Positions 1 through 6,657 of a DNA stretch of 10,213 bases are shown here, one piece after another. The notes under the pieces are model-generated. The model was not told the origin of the DNA, did no database searches, and saw only the letters and a list, made by a program, of their open reading frames with translations. This DNA is from Verrucomicrobiales bacterium (GTDB taxonomy: Bacteria > Verrucomicrobiota > Verrucomicrobiia > Verrucomicrobiales > SKLO01). The stretch spans positions 1-10,213 of the forward strand of contig SKLO01000564.1 of assembly GCA_007123195.1 (NCBI GenBank), in the 5' to 3' direction. The translations under genes and the position numbers were made by a program. How positions within the stretch are numbered: the first letter of the stretch is position 1; every line of letters starts with the position of its first letter.

Positions 1-421
1 CGAGCGCGACGAACATGCTGGTGAGATCGTTGGCCGACGCCATCCACATCAGGCCGGCGCAGACGAACAGGGGGATGCAGTAGAACTCGCCGAGGCCGGC
101 CTCGCCCTTGACCTCGCCGAGGTAGGAGCTGATGACGGTGCGGTATTCGACTGCCATCACCAGCACCAGCATGGTGGTGACGAGCACCAGGCCCTTGTAG
201 AACATCGCCAGGCTGTCGGCGCTGTAGAAGCGCCAGAAGCCGGTGCCGGCGGCCTCGGCCGGGGGACCCTGGGCGACGAACAGCAGGCCGAACACCACCG
301 CCAGCCCGAGCCCGCCGATGGCGGCGATGAGGGTTTTCTTGAGGGCGGGTGCGAAGGCATCGAGCAGGAGCAACACCAGCCCCAGGGCGACGACGATGAT
401 CTCCAGGTAGTAAGCGGGCAT
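1..421 (-). CDS. nuoN: NADH-quinone oxidoreductase subunit N, N-terminal part
   Basis: Third antiporter-like membrane subunit of complex I, expected to form one of the proton channels of the membrane arm. Only the first 140 codons are in the window; the frame is open from the ATG at 421-419 to the left edge, so the gene continues outside. The visible protein begins MPAYYLEIIVVALGLVLLLL, a first membrane helix, followed by a second hydrophobic stretch (about residues 32-50), the family-typical segment FYSADSLAMFYKGLVLV, and a later helix ending NDLTSMFVAL, which in NuoN precedes the helix carrying the conserved glutamate (outside the window). It is the last visible gene of the operon, 54 bases after the nuoM stop. 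The bases before the ATG (CTTTTCCTTC) contain no Shine-Dalgarno sequence. Identification rests on order after nuoM and the N-terminal pattern; the channel residues cannot be checked here. Confidence 0.9.
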   Translation of the reverse strand, partial: MPAYYLEIIVVALGLVLLLLDAFAPALKKTLIAAIGGLGLAVVFGLLFVAQGPPAEAAGTGFWRFYSADSLAMFYKGLVLVTTMLVLVMAVEYRTVISSYLGEVKGEAGLGEFYCIPLFVCAGLMWMASANDLTSMFVAL

Positions 422-475
422 GAAGGAAAAGTGGTGGGCGAAAACGGGTGCGAAGGTGGTGGGCGGGGGGACGGA

Positions 476-1990
476 TCAGGGGCAGCAGGCGCGGATGGCG
501 GCGACGGTGGCCTCGACGGCGCCGTCGGGGCCGGCGTCGAGCAATTGCAGCAGCAGGCCGGGGGCGACGCCGGCGACCAACAGCGCCAGCACCAGCAGCA
601 CGGCCGGCACGCGCTGGCGCAGGTCGAGATCGGTCAGCGGCGCCGGGCCGCCGGGTTCGCCGAGGAACACGGCGCGGTAGGCGCGCAGCATGTAGACCGC
701 GGAGATGACCACGCCCCAGACCGCGACCATGGCGGCGATCTGCAGCGCGCCGACGCCGGAGCCGGCGCGCATTTCGTCGAAGGCGCCGAAGAACACCAGC
801 ACCTCGCCGGCGAAATTGCCGAAGCCGGGCAGGCCGATGGAGGCGAAGGCGGCGATGCCGAACAGCAGAGTCATGACCGGCACGGTTTTGGCCAGGCCGC
901 CGAGCTTGTCGAAGTCGGTGTGGCCGATCTCGCGGCGCATTTTGCCGCAGAGCAGGAACAGCAGGGCGATCGAGGCGCCGTGGGCGAACATGAGCATGAT
1001 GGCGCCCTGGCGGCCGATCTCGCTGCCGCCGGCGAGGCCGAGGAACAGGTAGCCCATGTGCATGACGCTGGAGTAGGCGACCATGTATTCGAGCCGCCGC
1101 TGGGCAATGGTGGCGAGGCCCATGATGAGGATGTTGCCGAGCAGCAGCAGCAGGGTGAGGTTGAGGATCCAATCGACCGCGGCGCCCTCCGGCAGGATGG
1201 GTTGGGCGACGCGGATGAGGCCGTAGATGCCGAATTTCTTGAGCACGCCGGCGTGCAGCATGGCGACCGGGGTGGGGGCGGCGGCGTAGGCGGGCGCGGC
1301 CCAGGAGTGGAGCGGAAACAGCGATACCAGGGCGCCGAACCCGAGCAGCAGGGTGAGGTAGATCCAGGCCTGGGCCGGGGCGCCGCCCTCGGCGGCGGCG
1401 GCGCGTTGCTGCAGTTCGACGATGCTGAAGGTCAGCCCGCCATCGCCGTGGTGGAGCACCAGCGCGGCGAGGCCGGCCAGCACCACCAGGCTGGCGGCGC
1501 CGAGGTAGATGGTGATCTTCCAGGCGGCGGCGCGTTTTTCACCAAAACCGTAGATGCCGATCAGCAGGAAGGTCGGCACCAGCGCCAGTTCGTGGAAGGC
1601 GTAGAAGAAGAACAGGTCGGTGGAGACGAAGGCGCCGGCGGCGCCGGCGGCGATCAGCAGGCAGCCGCCGTAGTAGCCGCCGGTCTGGGACACCGGGCTG
1701 GTCCAGGCGGCGCAGAACGCGACCAGGGCGGTGAGCAGCAGCAGGATCATGGTCAGGCCGTCGGCGCCGACCGCGTAGCTCCAGGCCGGCGACTCGGCGA
1801 TGAGCCGGTCGGCGACGAACGCGAAGCCGGCGTCATCGCGCGGCGCCTCGGGGAACAGGGCCAGGGCAACCCCGGTCAGCAGCAGCATGAGGCCGGAGCC
1901 GGTGAGCGCGCTGAGGCGGGCCGGCATCCCGGCGAACGCGGCGATGGCGGCCAGGATGGGCAGGAGAACGATGAAGTCGAGGATGCTCAC
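476..1990 (-). CDS. nuoM: NADH-quinone oxidoreductase subunit M (antiporter-like)
   Basis: Antiporter-like proton-pumping membrane subunit of complex I, 504 residues, near the usual 490-520, with about 14 hydrophobic helices. The start is the GTG at 1990-1988, giving MSILDFIVLLPILAAIAAF; no ATG fits the N-terminus better. Conserved residues seen: E134 in the helix-5 motif HELALVPTFLLIGIYG, H228 of PLHSW, K252 in AGVLKKFGIYGLIR, H311 and H337, and E396 in GFGNFAGEVLVF. Odd: counting back from H228, the place of the helix-7 lysine known to be essential in E. coli NuoM (K234) is L221, and the usual HTWLPDAH motif reads HSWAAPAY, so its aspartate is lost too. The frame is intact, so this is not a pseudogene. 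It lies 59 bases after nuoL and 54 before nuoN. NuoM is chosen over NuoL or NuoN by length, gene order and the HMGYLFLG segment. Whether the altered pump still works is unknown. Confidence 0.95.
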   Translation of the reverse strand: MSILDFIVLLPILAAIAAFAGMPARLSALTGSGLMLLLTGVALALFPEAPRDDAGFAFVADRLIAESPAWSYAVGADGLTMILLLLTALVAFCAAWTSPVSQTGGYYGGCLLIAAGAAGAFVSTDLFFFYAFHELALVPTFLLIGIYGFGEKRAAAWKITIYLGAASLVVLAGLAALVLHHGDGGLTFSIVELQQRAAAAEGGAPAQAWIYLTLLLGFGALVSLFPLHSWAAPAYAAAPTPVAMLHAGVLKKFGIYGLIRVAQPILPEGAAVDWILNLTLLLLLGNILIMGLATIAQRRLEYMVAYSSVMHMGYLFLGLAGGSEIGRQGAIMLMFAHGASIALLFLLCGKMRREIGHTDFDKLGGLAKTVPVMTLLFGIAAFASIGLPGFGNFAGEVLVFFGAFDEMRAGSGVGALQIAAMVAVWGVVISAVYMLRAYRAVFLGEPGGPAPLTDLDLRQRVPAVLLVLALLVAGVAPGLLLQLLDAGPDGAVEATVAAIRACCP

Positions 1991-2016
1991 GAGTCAGGGC
2001 GGTGGAACGGTTGCGT

Positions 2017-2033
2017 GCCGACCCGGGGTCGGC
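2017..2033 (-). repeat. GC-rich hairpin between nuoL and nuoM
   Basis: Perfect inverted repeat GCCGACCC-G-GGGTCGGC in the 59-base gap between the nuoL stop and the nuoM start. As RNA it would form a seven-pair stem with a three-base loop. No T-run follows on the minus strand, so a strong intrinsic terminator is unlikely. It might slow RNA decay or partly attenuate transcription, or be chance in GC-rich DNA. Confidence 0.4.
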
Positions 2034-2049
2034 GGGCAAGGGCCGCGGG

Positions 2050-3849
2050 TCAGCGGGCGAACACGGCGATGTAAAGGATGAGAATGAGGCCGAAGCCGAA
2101 CATGAAGGCGTAGGCCTGGACGTTGCCGGAGACCATGCGGCGGAACAGGCCGCCGGTGGCGGCGGTGAGGGCGGCCGAGCCGCGCACCAGCAGGCCGTCG
2201 ATCAGCAGGCGGTCGAGCGCGTTGACCACCCAGGCGACGCCGTCCTGGAACACCCGCACCAGGATTTGGTAGAATTCGTCGACGTAGAACTTGTTCTCGA
2301 ACAGGCGGATGCGCAGGGGTTCCTCGGTGCGGCCGAAGTAGAGTTTCCAGCCGAGCGCCAGGCCGGCGGCGAGGGCGGCGATGGACAGCACGGTGACCAG
2401 CAGCGAGTGCGGCAGGTCGGGGATCTGGGCTTCGAGGCCGCGGGCGATGAAGGCGAAGCCGGCCAGCAGTGAGAACACCGCCAGGATGGCCAGCGGCACC
2501 CACATGACCGGTTCGACCTCCGAGGCCTTTTTCGAGTGAACGTCGCGGGGTTTGCCGAGGAAGGCGACGATGAACAGGCGGCCCATGTAGAACGAGGTCA
2601 TGACCGCGACCAGCACGGCGACTACGAACAGGGTGATGTTCTCTGCCAGGGCGGCCTCGAGGATGGCCTCCTTGCTCCAGAAACCGCTGGTCAGCGGCAG
2701 GGCCACCAGCGCCGCGGTGCCGATGGCGAAGGTCCAACCGGTGATCGGCATCCTTTTCAGCAGGCCGCCCATGCGCCAGATGTTCTGCTCGTGATGGCAG
2801 GCGTGGATGACGGCGCCGGCGCCGAGGAACAGCAGGGCCTTGAAGAAGGCATGGGTGTAGAGGTGGAACATGGCGGCGGCGCTGGCGAGCAGGCCGACGG
2901 CCATGACCATGAACCCGAGCTGGGACAGGGTGGAGTAGGCCAGGATGCGCTTGATGTCGTTCTGCTGGGTGGCCATCAGGGCGGCCATCAGGGCGGTGAG
3001 GCCGCCGACCCAGGCGATGACGGTGGCGGCGGCGGCGGACTCGGCGATGAGGAAGTCAATGCGCACCAGCATGAAGACGCCGGCGGCGACCATGGTGGCG
3101 GCGTGGATCAGGGCGGACACCGGGGTGGGGCCCTCCATGGCGTCGGGCAGCCAGACATGCAGGGGCAGCTGGGCCGACTTGCCGACGGCGCCGCAGAACA
3201 GGCACAGGGTGGCGGCGGTGACCAGGCCCGAGGCGGCCTCGCCGAGGCCGGGCAGGGCGGCGGCAATGCCGTCGAAGCTGACGCTGCCGGTGAGGCCCCA
3301 GATCAGGAGGATGCCGATCATGAAGCCGAAGTCGCCGACGCGGTTGACGAGGAACGCCTTTTTGGCGGCGTCGACCGCGCTGGCCTTGTGGTTCCAGTGG
3401 CCGATGAGCAGGTAGGAACTGACCCCGACCAGTTCCCAGAAGATGAACATCATGACCAGGTTGTCGGCCAGCACGATGCCGGTCATGGAGAACATGAACA
3501 GGGCCAGGGCGGCGAAGTAGCGCGCCTTGCCGGGGTCGTTCCTCATGTAACCGAGGGAGAACACGTGGACCAGGGTGCCGACGAGGGTGACGATGAACAG
3601 CATGCCGCGGCTGAGCGGGCTCAGTTGGATGCCGATGTTGGCCTCGAAGCCGGTGCCGGGAATGGTCAGCCAGGACCAGAGGATGACGCGGCTGTCGTCG
3701 CTGCCGAGCAGGAGAACGGAGGCCACCAGGGTGATGGCGGCGGAGCCGGTGGCGACCAGGGCCGCGATCTGCGGCAGGCGCCGCAGGCACAGCGTGATGA
3801 CCACGGCCACGGCGAGCGGCAGGAACAGCAGGATGACAGGCAGATTCAT
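2050..3849 (-). CDS. nuoL: NADH-quinone oxidoreductase subunit L (antiporter-like)
   Basis: Distal proton-pumping membrane subunit of complex I, 599 residues, within the family range of about 600-650. The ATG at 3849-3847 is chosen as start; a TTG directly before it would add one residue and is less likely. The full set of channel signatures is present: E139 in FIFWELVGVSSYLLIGHWNH, the NRVGDFGF segment (169-176), K224 in CGAVGKSAQLPLHVWLPDAM, H249 in PTPVSALIHAATMVAAGVF, the QQNDIKRILAYSTLSQLG region (295-312), HAFFKALLFL (333-342) and K393 in GFWSKEAIL. The C-terminal part (about 500-599) carries the amphipathic lateral helix region and the last membrane helix typical of NuoL. Unlike its neighbour NuoM, it keeps both the helix-7 lysine and WLPDAM. 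It lies 34 bases after nuoK. No Shine-Dalgarno sequence precedes the start. Confidence 0.97.
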   Translation of the reverse strand: MNLPVILLFLPLAVAVVITLCLRRLPQIAALVATGSAAITLVASVLLLGSDDSRVILWSWLTIPGTGFEANIGIQLSPLSRGMLFIVTLVGTLVHVFSLGYMRNDPGKARYFAALALFMFSMTGIVLADNLVMMFIFWELVGVSSYLLIGHWNHKASAVDAAKKAFLVNRVGDFGFMIGILLIWGLTGSVSFDGIAAALPGLGEAASGLVTAATLCLFCGAVGKSAQLPLHVWLPDAMEGPTPVSALIHAATMVAAGVFMLVRIDFLIAESAAAATVIAWVGGLTALMAALMATQQNDIKRILAYSTLSQLGFMVMAVGLLASAAAMFHLYTHAFFKALLFLGAGAVIHACHHEQNIWRMGGLLKRMPITGWTFAIGTAALVALPLTSGFWSKEAILEAALAENITLFVVAVLVAVMTSFYMGRLFIVAFLGKPRDVHSKKASEVEPVMWVPLAILAVFSLLAGFAFIARGLEAQIPDLPHSLLVTVLSIAALAAGLALGWKLYFGRTEEPLRIRLFENKFYVDEFYQILVRVFQDGVAWVVNALDRLLIDGLLVRGSAALTAATGGLFRRMVSGNVQAYAFMFGFGLILILYIAVFAR

Positions 3850-3883
3850 CAAGGGCGGCGAAGGGTTGAGGCGGCCGGGGCGG

Positions 3884-4201
3884 TCAGTTGCGCATCGACG
3901 TGAGTTCGTCGACGTGGGCGATGCCGCGGGTGCGGAACAGGGCGACGATGATGGCGAGGCCGACCGCGACCTCGGCGGCGGCGACGGTGATGACCATGAA
4001 CACCAGCACCTGGCCGTCGTAGTCGGGCAGGCCGTTTTGCAGGTTGAAGCGCGAGAACGCGACCAGGGTCAGGTTGGCGGCGGCGAGCATCATCTCCAGG
4101 CCCATGAACATGACGATCAGGCTGCGGCGCAGGAGCACGCCGCCGAGGCCGATGGCGAACAGCAGGCCGCTGAAGAACAGGAATTCGTTGAGGCTGGGCA
4201 T
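3884..4201 (-). CDS. nuoK: NADH-quinone oxidoreductase subunit K
   Basis: Small membrane subunit of complex I, homologous to mitochondrial ND4L and MrpC, contributing to the fourth proton path. At 105 residues it has the usual length and three membrane helices (about 7-24, 28-48 and 64-88). The two buried glutamates of the family are visible: E36 in MFMGLEMMLAAANL and E77 in TVAAAEVAVGLAIIVALFR (E36 and E72 in E. coli). The ATG at 4201-4199 gives MPSLNEFLFFSGLLFAIG, a normal NuoK start. It sits 20 bases downstream of nuoJ and 34 upstream of nuoL, the standard J-K-L order. No purine-rich ribosome-binding site is seen before the ATG (upstream bases CCCACGCAACGCG). Confidence 0.97.
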   Translation of the reverse strand: MPSLNEFLFFSGLLFAIGLGGVLLRRSLIVMFMGLEMMLAAANLTLVAFSRFNLQNGLPDYDGQVLVFMVITVAAAEVAVGLAIIVALFRTRGIAHVDELTSMRN

Positions 4202-4221
4202 CGCGTTGCGTGGGAAACGGG

Positions 4222-4797
4222 TTAGGACAGGCGTTTGCGGCTGAGCACCACGACGCCGACGGTGGCGACCAGCAGCAGCACGCCGACGATCTGGAGGTGG
4301 GCCTTGTAGTCGAGGAACAGCCGCTCGCCGAGCAGATGGACGTCGGGCAGGGTGCCGCGCTCGAGCGCGGCGGCGATGGAGCCGGGCTCATCAAGGCTGG
4401 CCCGGGACTCGAGGGCGACGGCGGTGTCGATCGGCCGCTGGTCGAGCGTGACCCGGCCGGGCTCGAAGGAGTAGAGCACGGTGGACAGCTGGAACACCAG
4501 CACGATGACGACGGCCATGCCGCCGAGGAAGGTGAGCGGGCGGATCTGGCGTTTTTCCTCGGCCTTGAGGTCGAGCAGCATGATGATGAACAGGAACAGC
4601 ACCATGATGGCGCCGGCGTAGACCAGAATCTGGATGATGCCGATGAAGTAGGCGTCGAGGCCGATGAACAGGGCGGCCAGGCAGATGAACGAGCCGACCA
4701 GGCACATGGCGCTGGCGACCGGGTTGCGGTTGATGAACACGGCGACGGCCAGGATCACCATCAGGATGGCGAAGAAGTAGAACAGGGCGGATGGCAT
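4222..4797 (-). CDS. nuoJ: NADH-quinone oxidoreductase subunit J
   Basis: Membrane subunit of complex I, homologous to mitochondrial ND6, next to NuoK and NuoA in the membrane arm. The 191-residue protein shows five hydrophobic helices (about 4-21, 28-46, 52-75, 88-108 and 167-185). The strongest signature is helix 3, IIQILVYAGAIMVLFLFIIM (54-73), whose conserved tyrosine (Y60) and glycine shape the helix linked to the deactive transition in complex I. NPVASAMCLVGSF before helix 2 also fits the family. A loop of about 55 residues rich in charged residues lies between helices 4 and 5, as in other NuoJ/ND6. The start is the ATG at 4797-4795. The gene lies 58 bases after nuoI; that gap is C-rich on the coding strand and has no Shine-Dalgarno sequence. 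Confidence 0.96.
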   Translation of the reverse strand: MPSALFYFFAILMVILAVAVFINRNPVASAMCLVGSFICLAALFIGLDAYFIGIIQILVYAGAIMVLFLFIIMLLDLKAEEKRQIRPLTFLGGMAVVIVLVFQLSTVLYSFEPGRVTLDQRPIDTAVALESRASLDEPGSIAAALERGTLPDVHLLGERLFLDYKAHLQIVGVLLLVATVGVVVLSRKRLS

Positions 4798-4855
4798 CGG
4801 TGCGGTGGAAAGCGGTGGCGGCGGCGGCGCGGGGCGCGAGGTGTGGTGGCGGTGC

Positions 4856-5389
4856 TTATTTGAGCGGGTTCCACTTGTTGACCAGGCCCTTGCGGACGCC
4901 GCCGATTTGGTAGAGTTTGCTTTTGTCGTGGACCATCTCGCCGCGGGTGAGCCCGGTGATGGCGTAGTCCTTGCGGAGGAAGATCGCCTGCTCGGGGCAG
5001 ACCTCCTCGCACATGCCGCAGTAGATGCAGCGGATCATGTCGATGTCAAAGGCGCGCGGGCGTTTCTCGACCTTGGCCCAGGGGTCGTCGGAGGGGATTT
5101 CCTCCGGCTTGATGGTGATGGCGCGCGGCGGGCAGATGAACTCGCACAGCTGGCAGGCGACGCAGCGTTCGCGGCCGTGCTCGTCGGTGACCAGGGCGGG
5201 CGCGCCGCGGTAGTGCTCGGGCATGTGGCTGTCCCAGCGTTCCTCGGGGTATTGCATGGTGACCTTGGTGCGTCCGCGCAGGATGCGGATGGCGTGGCCG
5301 AGGGTGATTCTCAGGCCGCCGAGCAGGGCGGGCAGGTAGAGCTTTTCCGCCAGTGAAAGCTTGGGTCTCTTGACGACAACGGTGGCCAT
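4856..5389 (-). CDS. nuoI: NADH-quinone oxidoreductase subunit I, 2x[4Fe-4S] ferredoxin-like
   Basis: Electron-carrying subunit of complex I on the cytoplasmic side; it holds clusters N6a and N6b and hands electrons from NuoG towards NuoB/N2 near the quinone site. Two CxxCxxCxxxCP motifs are clear: C76-C79-C82-C86 (CVACQLCEFICP) and C121-C124-C127-C131 (CIYCGMCEEVCP). An N-terminal amphipathic segment (about 11-38, LAEKLYLPALLGGLRITLGH) is the membrane-contacting helix of the family, followed by VTMQYPEERW, where many homologues have VTxxYPEE. Length is 177 residues, slightly longer than E. coli NuoI. The start is the ATG at 5389-5387, with no Shine-Dalgarno sequence before it. It lies 37 bases after nuoH and 58 before nuoJ. 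Confidence 0.97.
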   Translation of the reverse strand: MATVVVKRPKLSLAEKLYLPALLGGLRITLGHAIRILRGRTKVTMQYPEERWDSHMPEHYRGAPALVTDEHGRERCVACQLCEFICPPRAITIKPEEIPSDDPWAKVEKRPRAFDIDMIRCIYCGMCEEVCPEQAIFLRKDYAITGLTRGEMVHDKSKLYQIGGVRKGLVNKWNPLK

Positions 5390-5426
5390 GGTGGTGTGAG
5401 CGGGTGGCAGTGGTGGTGGTCGGGGG

Positions 5427-6578
5427 TCAGGCGCGGAACAGCAGCAGGATGCCGGCGGCGAGGAAGATGTTGGCCAGGGCGATCTCGAACATGTAGACCC
5501 AGCCGAGTTTCATCAGCTGGTCGTAGCGGAAGCGCGGCACGGTCCAGCGCACCCAGATGAAGAACAGGATGAAGAACACCACCTTGCCGAAGAACACGCC
5601 CATGTGGAGCAGGCCGAGCCACCAGGGGATCATGCCGTCGTTGAGGCCGATGATCCACTGGTCGATGCCGAACGGCAGCGACCAGCCGCCGAAGAACAGG
5701 GTCACGGCAAGGCCGGAGCCGATGATCATGGCGGCGTATTCCCCGAGGAAGAACAGGGCGAACTTCATCGAGCTGTATTCGGTGTGGTAGCCGGCCACCA
5801 ATTCGGTTTCGCATTCGGGCAGGTCGAACGGGGTGCGGTTGGTCTCGGCGAAGATGGCGACCATGAAGACAAAGAACGCGATGCCGGCGGGGATGACGAA
5901 CAGCAGGCGTTTCCACTCGATGACGGGTCCGTCGCCGAAGAACGAGATCGGCAGCAGCAGCCAGCCGTTCTGCGATTGTTCCCTGGTGATCTGGACCAGG
6001 TTCAGCTCGCCGAACAACAGCAGCACCGGCACGATCGAAAGGCCGAGGGCAATCTCGTAGGAGATCATCTGGCTGGACGCGCGCACGCCGCCGAGAAAGG
6101 GGTATTTCGAGTTCGAGGACCAGCCGGCGAGCACGATGCCGTAGACGCTGAGCGAGGCGATGGCGAAAACGAACAGGGGGCCGACGTTGAGGTCGGCGAT
6201 GACCAGAGGCACGCTGTGGCCGAACAGGTTGAGTTCGCTGCCGAACGGCAGCACGGCGCAGGTGAGCAGGGCGGGGATCAGCACCAGGGCCGGCGCCATC
6301 CAGTAGTAGAGCTTGCGCACATGGCCGGGCGTGAGGTCCTCCTTGAGCAGGAACTTGAGGCCGTCGGCGATCGGCTGGCCGAGGCCGGCGAGGCGGATGT
6401 TGGTCAGCGGGATGCCGACCCGGTTGGGTCCGACGCGGTCCTGGAGGATGGCGCTGACGCGGCGCTCGGCATACACCGAGTAGGCCACCATGGGCATGAT
6501 CACCAGGAAGATCAGGCCGACGATCTTGACCATCGAGGTCAGCAGCAGGGCAATGTCAAAGTCGGGTAGCCAGTGCAC
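5427..6578 (-). CDS. nuoH: NADH-quinone oxidoreductase subunit H
   Basis: Membrane subunit of complex I (ND1 homologue) that forms most of the quinone chamber and links it to the proton pumps. Signatures with numbering from the chosen start: YAERRVSAILQDRVGPNRVG (36-55), GLGQPIADGLKFLLKEDLTP (65-84), GWSSNSKYPFLGGVRASSQM (152-171), and the acidic loop FAETNRTPFDLPECETELVAG (243-263) followed by YHTEYSSMKFALFFLGEY, all intact. About eight or nine membrane helices are visible. The GTG at 6578-6576 is preferred as start because it gives MHWLPDFDIALLLTSMVKIV, with the first helix close to the N-terminus, as in the family, and 383 residues. The alternative ATG at 6677-6675 would add 33 arginine-, serine- and threonine-rich residues unlike NuoH and overlap nuoG by 20 bases; it cannot be excluded. 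Neither start has a Shine-Dalgarno sequence. Confidence 0.95.
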   Translation of the reverse strand: MHWLPDFDIALLLTSMVKIVGLIFLVIMPMVAYSVYAERRVSAILQDRVGPNRVGIPLTNIRLAGLGQPIADGLKFLLKEDLTPGHVRKLYYWMAPALVLIPALLTCAVLPFGSELNLFGHSVPLVIADLNVGPLFVFAIASLSVYGIVLAGWSSNSKYPFLGGVRASSQMISYEIALGLSIVPVLLLFGELNLVQITREQSQNGWLLLPISFFGDGPVIEWKRLLFVIPAGIAFFVFMVAIFAETNRTPFDLPECETELVAGYHTEYSSMKFALFFLGEYAAMIIGSGLAVTLFFGGWSLPFGIDQWIIGLNDGMIPWWLGLLHMGVFFGKVVFFILFFIWVRWTVPRFRYDQLMKLGWVYMFEIALANIFLAAGILLLFRA

Positions 6579-6657
6579 GTTGTGTCGGGTGGTGTGAAAT
6601 GAGGTGGCGGAAAGGGAATCGGTCAGGCGGCCGGTCGGGCGGGTCCTGGCGGGGCGC

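Noticed and set aside
431..2074. Long plus-strand open frame of 547 codons opposite nuoM
   Set aside because: It is antisense to an unmistakable nuoM; the product is a low-complexity Gly/Gln/Glu/His-rich string with no family features, as expected from the complement of a GC-rich membrane-protein gene.
2536..3903. Plus-strand open frame of 455 codons opposite nuoL
   Set aside because: Same compositional artefact: a Gly/Gln/Asp/His-rich product lying over an intact nuoL.
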